NCBI GenBank assembly: GCA_016195145.1
Contig: JACQAF010000092.1
Span: 1-10,816 of the forward strand
From: Rhodospirillales bacterium
Lineage (GTDB): Bacteria > Pseudomonadota > Alphaproteobacteria > CACIAM-22H2
Length of the DNA stretch: 10,816 nucleotides
Direction: 5' to 3'
Shown piece by piece: positions 7,016 to 10,816 of the stretch. A program made the translations under genes and the position numbers. Under the pieces are notes generated by a model. The model had not been told where the DNA came from, did not search any database, and saw nothing but the letters and a program-made list of their open reading frames with translations. The first letter of the stretch is position 1. The number at the start of each line of letters is the position of its first letter.

Positions 7016-7411
7016 CTATGCCTTCTCCTCGCTCTTGGCCTCATCGCGCTCGCGCACAATGACGGTCAGATGGCTGAACGGCTTGACAATCGACGCCGAA
7101 CGGCCGCGGCCGCGGGCATGAAAACGCCGCATGGCGAAGGCCCGGCCGACATGCGCTTCGGCAACGAATAGCCGGTCGACGTCAAGCTGATGATTGTTCT
7201 CGGCGTTGGCGATCGCGGCCTGGAGCACCTTCCTCACTGTGCCGGCGATGCGGCGCTTGGAGAAAGTCAGCTCGGCGAGCGCCTTGCCGGCATCCTTGCC
7301 GCGGATCAGCTCGGCGACCAGATTGAGCTTGCGCGGGCTGACGCGAACGGCGCGGGCCACGGCCTGCGCCTCATTCTCGGCCAGCCGGCGGCCTTTCGAT
7401 TGCTTGCTCAT
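7016..7411 (-). CDS. rplV: 50S ribosomal protein L22
   Basis: L22 binds all domains of 23S rRNA, and its long beta-hairpin forms part of the exit-tunnel constriction with L4. It has 131 residues against 110 in E. coli. The extra length is an N-terminal stretch of about 14 residues (MSKQSKGRRLAENEA), common in alphaproteobacteria, and an acidic-basic C-terminal end RDEAKSEEKA. Core motifs are RVSPRKLNLVAELIRGK (23-39), AIANAENNH (67-74 region) and the hairpin MRRFHARGRGRSASIVKPFS (94-113). The ATG overlaps the rpsS stop by 4 nt. Only one base separates the TAG stop from the rpsC ATG. Confidence 0.98.
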   Translation of the reverse strand: MSKQSKGRRLAENEAQAVARAVRVSPRKLNLVAELIRGKDAGKALAELTFSKRRIAGTVRKVLQAAIANAENNHQLDVDRLFVAEAHVGRAFAMRRFHARGRGRSASIVKPFSHLTVIVRERDEAKSEEKA

Positions 7412-7695
7412 GCTTCCGCCCTTTTCGCCGACTTATCAGCCGCCGAATGGCCCTGGAAGACGCGGGTCGGCGCGAACTCGCCGAATTTGTGGCCGACCAT
7501 GTTTTCCGTCACCAGGACGGGCAGAAACTTGTGGCCGTTATAGACGCCGAACGTCAGGCCAACGAATTGCGGCAGAATCGTCGAGCGTCGCGACCAGATC
7601 TTGATGATCTCGTTGCGGCCAGAGCTGCGGGATTTCTCCGCTTTCTTGAGGAGATACCCATCGACGAACGGGCCCTTCCATACCGAGCGCGCCAC
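7408..7695 (-). CDS. rpsS: 30S ribosomal protein S19 (GTG start)
   Basis: S19 lies in the 30S head, contacts S13 and reaches toward the A-site tRNA. The 95 residues (E. coli 92) start with ARSVWKGPFVDGYLLKK, and the signature VGHKFGEFAPTR (67-78) with FQGHSA (80-84 region) is complete. The start codon is GTG at 7695, and no ATG lies near it in frame. A strong GGAGG 6 nt upstream (7702-7706) and the invariant N-terminus make it secure. The gene follows rplB by 12 nt. It overlaps rplV by 4 nt (ATGA), so S19 and L22 translation are likely coupled. Confidence 0.98.
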   Translation of the reverse strand: MARSVWKGPFVDGYLLKKAEKSRSSGRNEIIKIWSRRSTILPQFVGLTFGVYNGHKFLPVLVTENMVGHKFGEFAPTRVFQGHSAADKSAKRAEA

Positions 7696-7707
7696 GTTGT
7701 CCCTCCG

Positions 7708-8535
7708 TTACTTCGCGTTGCGCCGACGGACGATAAGCTTGTCCGTGGCCTTGTTGTGGCGGGTCTTGTACCCCTTGGTCGGCTTGCCCCACGGGGTAAC
7801 CGGGTGGCGGCCGCCCTTGGTGCGGCCTTCGCCGCCGCCATGCGGGTGATCGATCGGGTTCATCGCCGTGCCGCGCACCGACGGGCGCCAGCCGAGCCAG
7901 CGATTGCGGCCTGCCTTGCCGATCTTGACGTTCTGTTGGTCGGGGTTGGAAACCGCGCCAATCGTCGCCAGGCAGTCGGCATTGACCTTGCGTACTTCGC
8001 CCGAGGACAGGCGCAGCAGCGCGTAGCCCTGATCCTTGCCGACGAGCTGGACGAAAGTGCCGGCCGAGCGCGCGAGCTGCCCGCCGCGGCCCAGCTTCAT
8101 CTCGACGTTATGAATGATCGTGCCGACCGGGATATTGCGCATCGGCAGGGCGTTACCCGGCTTGATGTCGACCTTCTCGCCGGCGACAACGGCGTCGCCC
8201 TTGGCCAGCCGCTGCGGCGCCAGGATATAGGCGCGCTCGCCGTCGCTGTATTTGATTAGCGCAATGAACGCCGTGCGGTTGGGATCGTATTCGATCCGCT
8301 CGACCGTCGCTGCGACGTCGAACTTACGGCGCTTGAAGTCGATCAGGCGATAGAGCCGCTGATGGCCGCCGCCATGATGTCGGGTGGTGATGCGGCCGTG
8401 ATTGTTGCGCCCGCCGCTCTTGCCGCCGCCCTTGACCAGCGACTTGTCGGGACCGCCCTTCCATAGCTCCGAGCGGTCGACAAGCACGACCTGGCGCAGG
8501 CCCGGCGTGTTCGGCTTGAAGGTTTTGAGTGCCAT
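7708..8535 (-). CDS. rplB: 50S ribosomal protein L2
   Basis: L2 is a primary 23S rRNA binder needed for subunit association and peptidyl transferase activity. Its 275 residues match the family (E. coli 273). It begins MALKTFKPNTPGLRQ. The basic glycine-rich stretch GGGKSGGRNNHGRITTRHHGG covers about 36-56. The OB and SH3-like body includes LPMRNIPVGTIIHNVE (130-145). The C-terminal DHPHGGGEGR (229-238) holds the invariant histidine that corresponds to E. coli His229. The basic tail ends KLIVRRRNAK. AAGGGG precedes the ATG by about 10 nt in the 20-nt gap after rplW, and rpsS follows 12 nt after the stop. Nothing is missing. Confidence 0.99.
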   Translation of the reverse strand: MALKTFKPNTPGLRQVVLVDRSELWKGGPDKSLVKGGGKSGGRNNHGRITTRHHGGGHQRLYRLIDFKRRKFDVAATVERIEYDPNRTAFIALIKYSDGERAYILAPQRLAKGDAVVAGEKVDIKPGNALPMRNIPVGTIIHNVEMKLGRGGQLARSAGTFVQLVGKDQGYALLRLSSGEVRKVNADCLATIGAVSNPDQQNVKIGKAGRNRWLGWRPSVRGTAMNPIDHPHGGGEGRTKGGRHPVTPWGKPTKGYKTRHNKATDKLIVRRRNAK

Positions 8536-8555
8536 CGTCTATCGGCCCCTTGACC

Positions 8556-8915
8556 CTAGATGCCCGTGGTGACGTCGATCGTCTGGCCCTCGGCCAGCGA
8601 AATGACGGCTTTCTTGTAATCCGAGCGCCGGCCGAGATGGCCCTTGAAGCGCTTGGTCTTGCCGGCGACGTTAATCGTGTTGACGGCTTCGACCTTGACC
8701 TTGAACAGCCCCTCGATCGCCGCCTTGATCAACGGCTTGCTGGCGTCGCGGCGGACCTTGAAGGTCACCTGATTATGCTCCGAGCCGCGCGTCGCCTTCT
8801 CGGTGATCACCGGCGACAGGATGACGCCGTACAGATGCTCGTTACCGGCGGCCGTCTTGGCCGCAGGCGCCTTTTTCTTCTTGGCGGTGGAGGTTTTCTT
8901 GGCAGCCGGGCTCAT
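8556..8915 (-). CDS. rplW: 50S ribosomal protein L23, with lysine/alanine-rich N-terminal extension
   Basis: L23 sits at the polypeptide exit and is the docking site for trigger factor and SRP. The core begins near residue 27 with HLYGVILSPVITEKAT and continues through NQVTFKVRRDASKPLIKAAI (48-67). It ends with KTKRFKG (86-92) and LAEGQTIDVTTGI (107-119), all typical. Oddity: 119 residues against 97-100 in most relatives. The excess is an N-terminal tail (2-24) with the Lys/Ala stretch KKTSTAKKKKAPAAK. The long start is supported by GGAGG 10 nt upstream and by the ATGA overlap with rplD, and I see no ATG or GTG nearer the core. The tail is probably disordered and rRNA-binding or exit-proximal; that is inference. 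Confidence 0.96.
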   Translation of the reverse strand: MSPAAKKTSTAKKKKAPAAKTAAGNEHLYGVILSPVITEKATRGSEHNQVTFKVRRDASKPLIKAAIEGLFKVKVEAVNTINVAGKTKRFKGHLGRRSDYKKAVISLAEGQTIDVTTGI

Positions 8916-9532
8916 TTCAGGCGCGCCTCCAGGTGTTGCACGGCGTCGCGGGTCAGGACCAGCGTGTCGCGGCGCAGGATGTCGTAAACATTGGCGCCCT
9001 GCTGCGGCAGCACGTCGACGCCGGGGATGTTGCGCGCCGCGCGGGCGAAGCCTTCATTGACCATCGGGCCGTCAATGACCAGCACCGACAGCCAGCCGAG
9101 CTTGGCAAACCGCTTGGCCAGTTCCTTGGTCTTCGGCTTCGGCATCTCGACCCCGTCGAGGACGATCAGCTTGCCTTCGGCCTGTTTGACCGACAGCGCC
9201 GTCTTGAGCGCGAGCTTGCGCACCTTCTTCGGCAGATCGAAGGCGTGGCTGCGCGGCGTCGGCCCGAAAATCACCGCGCCCTTGCGCCATTGCGGGCTGC
9301 GGGTTGAGCCCTGGCGGGCGCGCCCCGACCCTTTCTGGGCCCACGGCTTGCGGCCGCCGCCGGAGATCTCGCCGATCTCCTTGGTGTCATGGGTACCGGC
9401 CCGGCGCTTGGCGAGCTGCCAGCGCACCATGCGGGCGAGGATATCGGCCCGCGCGGGCAGACCGAACACCTCGTCGGAGAGATCGATCGAGCCGGCGGCC
9501 TTGTTGTCGAGCGTTTTTACTTCGTGCTTCAT
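8912..9532 (-). CDS. rplD: 50S ribosomal protein L4
   Basis: L4 binds 23S rRNA early in assembly, and its extended loop lines the exit tunnel. In E. coli it also represses its own operon. This copy has 206 residues (E. coli 201). Visible are the N-terminal ILARMVRWQLAKRRAGTH (31-48), the tunnel loop KPWAQKGSGRARQGS (62-76), the site where macrolide-resistance changes arise in other bacteria, and RSPQWRKGAVIFGP (79-91). An ATG at 9538 would add two residues and overlap rplC by one base. I prefer the ATG at 9532 because AAGGA lies 9 nt before it but only 3 nt before the other. The stop overlaps the rplW start (ATGA), suggesting translational coupling. Confidence 0.97.
   Translation of the reverse strand: MKHEVKTLDNKAAGSIDLSDEVFGLPARADILARMVRWQLAKRRAGTHDTKEIGEISGGGRKPWAQKGSGRARQGSTRSPQWRKGAVIFGPTPRSHAFDLPKKVRKLALKTALSVKQAEGKLIVLDGVEMPKPKTKELAKRFAKLGWLSVLVIDGPMVNEGFARAARNIPGVDVLPQQGANVYDILRRDTLVLTRDAVQHLEARLK
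8926..8930 (-). promoter_or_regulatory. Ribosome binding site of rplW
   Basis: GGAGG on the minus strand, inside the end of rplD, lies 10 nt before the ATG at 8915. It supports the start that includes the unusual L23 N-terminal tail. Confidence 0.7.
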
Positions 9533-9537
9533 CGTCA

Positions 9538-10230
9538 TTATTCCTTGGCGCCTTCGGCCTTGCGGGTCGCCGCCGGAAACGGCGCGTCCTTCGGGCGCGG
9601 ACGCTTGACCGCGTCGCTGACCAGCACCCAGCCGCCGGCCGAACCGGGCACGGCGCCCTTGATCATGATCAGACCCTTGTCGGCGTCGGTCGCCACGACG
9701 CGCAGATTCTGCGTCGTCGCCCGCTCGACGCCCATATGGCCGGCCATCTTCTTCTTCTTGAAGGTGCGGCCCGGATCCTGGCGCTGGCCGGTCGAACCGT
9801 GGCTGCGGTGGCTGATCGATACGCCGTGCGAAGCCTCGAGGCCGGCAAAGTTCCAGCGTTTCATGACGCCCTGAAAGCCCTTGCCCGAGGTAATGCCGGC
9901 GACATCGACATACTGGCCGGGCACGTAATGCGCGGCCGTGATCTCCGCGCCAACATCGATTACCGCATCGGCGGCGACGCGGAATTCCGCCAGCTTGCGC
10001 TTGGGCTCGACCTTCGCCTTGGCGAAGTGGCCGCGCATCGGCTTGGCGACGTTCTTGACCTTGGCCTTGCCGACGCCGAGCTGAAGGGCGACATAGCCGT
10101 CCTTCTCCGCCGTGCGAACGGCGACCACCTGGCAATTGTCGAGCTTGAGCACGGTAACGGGCACATGCGCGCCCTCCGCCGTGAACAGGCGGGTCATACC
10201 GACCTTTTGTGCAATGACACCGGTACGCAT
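9538..10230 (-). CDS. rplC: 50S ribosomal protein L3
   Basis: L3 initiates 50S assembly and sends a long loop toward the peptidyl transferase centre. It has 230 residues, longer than E. coli (209) mainly through a basic C-terminal tail after about residue 212, ending KAEGAKE. The N-terminus MRTGVIAQKVGMTRLF is diagnostic. The central loop SHRSHGSTGQRQDPG (about 140-154) and KKKKMAGHMG (158-167) follow. Gln149 in GSTGQ lines up with the glutamine that PrmB methylates in E. coli; methylation here is inference. Two purine-rich stretches, GAAGGA and GAAGAG, precede the ATG in the 44-nt gap after rpsJ. The TAA stop shares one base with a possible ATG of rplD (TAATG). Confidence 0.98.
   Translation of the reverse strand: MRTGVIAQKVGMTRLFTAEGAHVPVTVLKLDNCQVVAVRTAEKDGYVALQLGVGKAKVKNVAKPMRGHFAKAKVEPKRKLAEFRVAADAVIDVGAEITAAHYVPGQYVDVAGITSGKGFQGVMKRWNFAGLEASHGVSISHRSHGSTGQRQDPGRTFKKKKMAGHMGVERATTQNLRVVATDADKGLIMIKGAVPGSAGGWVLVSDAVKRPRPKDAPFPAATRKAEGAKE
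9542..9546 (-). promoter_or_regulatory. Ribosome binding site of rplD
   Basis: AAGGA on the minus strand lies in the last codons of rplC. Its spacing is 9 nt to the ATG at 9532 and only 3 nt to the ATG at 9538, so it favours the shorter L4. Confidence 0.6.
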
Positions 10231-10274
10231 GGCGATCTCTTCGTTCCTTCGACCTTTAGTCCCTGACCCGCGGC

Positions 10275-10589
10275 CTAGATCTTGATCTCGACGTCGACGC
10301 CGGCGGCGAGATCGAGCTTCATCAGCGCATCGACCGTTTGCGGCGTCGGATCGACGATATCGAGCAAGCGGCGATGGGTGCGGATTTCGAACTGCTCGCG
10401 GCTTTTCTTGTCGACGTGCGGACTGCGGTTGACGGTGAATTTCTCGATTTCCGTCGGCAGCGGAATCGGCCCACGCACCTGCGCACCGGTCCGCTTCGCG
10501 GTGTTGACGATCTCGCTCGTCGACTGGTCGAGGATGCGATGATCGAACGCCTTCAGGCGGATGCGGATGCTCTGGTTATCCATGGCCAT
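10275..10589 (-). CDS. rpsJ: 30S ribosomal protein S10
   Basis: S10 belongs to the head of the 30S subunit and, as NusE, also joins NusB in transcription antitermination complexes. The 104 residues match the family length (E. coli 103). The start region IRIRLKAFDHR (residues 9-18 region) is typical. The long ribosome-buried loop runs through GPIPLPTEIEKFTVNRSPHVD (about 40-60), and the SREQFEIRTHRR segment follows. Two ATGs are possible (codons 1 and 3). The first is chosen because GAGGAA lies 8 nt before it, which would be too far from the second. It is the first gene of the S10 cluster, 34 nt after tuf and 44 nt before rplC. The E. coli S10 operon has a long regulatory leader here; this locus has no room for one. 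Confidence 0.98.
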   Translation of the reverse strand: MAMDNQSIRIRLKAFDHRILDQSTSEIVNTAKRTGAQVRGPIPLPTEIEKFTVNRSPHVDKKSREQFEIRTHRRLLDIVDPTPQTVDALMKLDLAAGVDVEIKI

Positions 10590-10597
10590 GTTTCCCG

Positions 10598-10603
10598 TTC
10601 CTC
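10598..10603 (-). promoter_or_regulatory. Ribosome binding site of rpsJ
   Basis: The minus strand reads GAGGAA, 8 nt before the ATG at 10589. This decides for the first of two in-frame ATGs, since the other starts 6 nt further on. It lies inside the 34-nt tuf-rpsJ spacer. Confidence 0.7.
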
Positions 10604-10623
10604 GCGCGCTTTATCTGTCGCCG

Positions 10624-10816
<193 letters not shown>

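Noticed and set aside
7015..7059. N-terminal extension of S3 up to 7059, and likewise of L30 up to 1887.
   Set aside because: Both extensions only read through the end of the preceding gene. The conserved family N-termini start at 7014 and 1806, each with a suitable upstream purine-rich site.
8912..10135. A 407-codon minus-strand frame that could be read as an L4 with a 200-residue N-terminal extension.
   Set aside because: The upstream part is the out-of-frame reading of rplC. The L4 family begins at the ATG near 9532, which has its own ribosome binding site.
9304..10266. A 320-codon plus-strand frame opposite rplD and rplC.
   Set aside because: This is a mirror frame of two certain genes in GC-rich DNA. 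Its sequence is low-complexity and Arg/Ala-rich, with no family resemblance. The same holds for the other long plus-strand frames, for example 2420-3043, 7447-8259 and 3554-4225.

Overview
The window is one uninterrupted block of translation genes, all on the minus strand: the 3' end of tuf, the complete S10 cluster (rpsJ to rpsQ), and the spc cluster (rplN to secY), cut inside secY by the window edge. Read in the direction of transcription, from high to low coordinates, the order is tuf(partial)-rpsJ-rplC-rplD-rplW-rplB-rpsS-rplV-rpsC-rplP-rpmC-rpsQ-rplN-rplX-rplE-rpsN-rpsH-rplF-rplR-rpsE-rpmD-rplO-secY(partial). There are 23 genes, with gaps of 0-45 nt or short overlaps (ATGA, TAATG, TGATG). 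No stretch over 300 nt lacks a gene. I see no rRNA, tRNA, mobile element, CRISPR array, intrinsic terminator or convincing internal promoter.

The DNA is GC-rich. The protein variants point to an alphaproteobacterium: EF-Tu ends in KIIE, S14 is the zinc-free long form, S8 ends in a VF dipeptide, L22 has a long N-terminus, and tuf runs straight into rpsJ. A Rhodospirillales-like lineage is possible, but I cannot place it more finely by eye.

Layout: 10624-10816 is the tuf 3' end (str operon end). 5394-10589 holds the S10 genes, encoding S10, L3, L4, L23, L2, S19, L22, S3, L16, L29 and S17. 1-5360 holds the spc genes, encoding L14, L24, L5, S14, S8, L6, L18, S5, L30, L15 and SecY. Together they supply early-assembly proteins of both ribosomal subunits, the exit-tunnel proteins (L4, L22, L23, L24, L29) and the translocon channel that docks at that exit.

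I found no previously undescribed system. The points worth a second look are local. The visible tuf fragment switches abruptly from G-ending to C-ending synonymous codons. L15 carries a lysine/alanine-rich C-terminal tail with an exact 24-nt period. L23 carries a lysine-rich N-terminal tail. A stable-looking cUUCGg hairpin sits between rpmD and rplO. There is no room for an E. coli-type L4-responsive leader before rpsJ.
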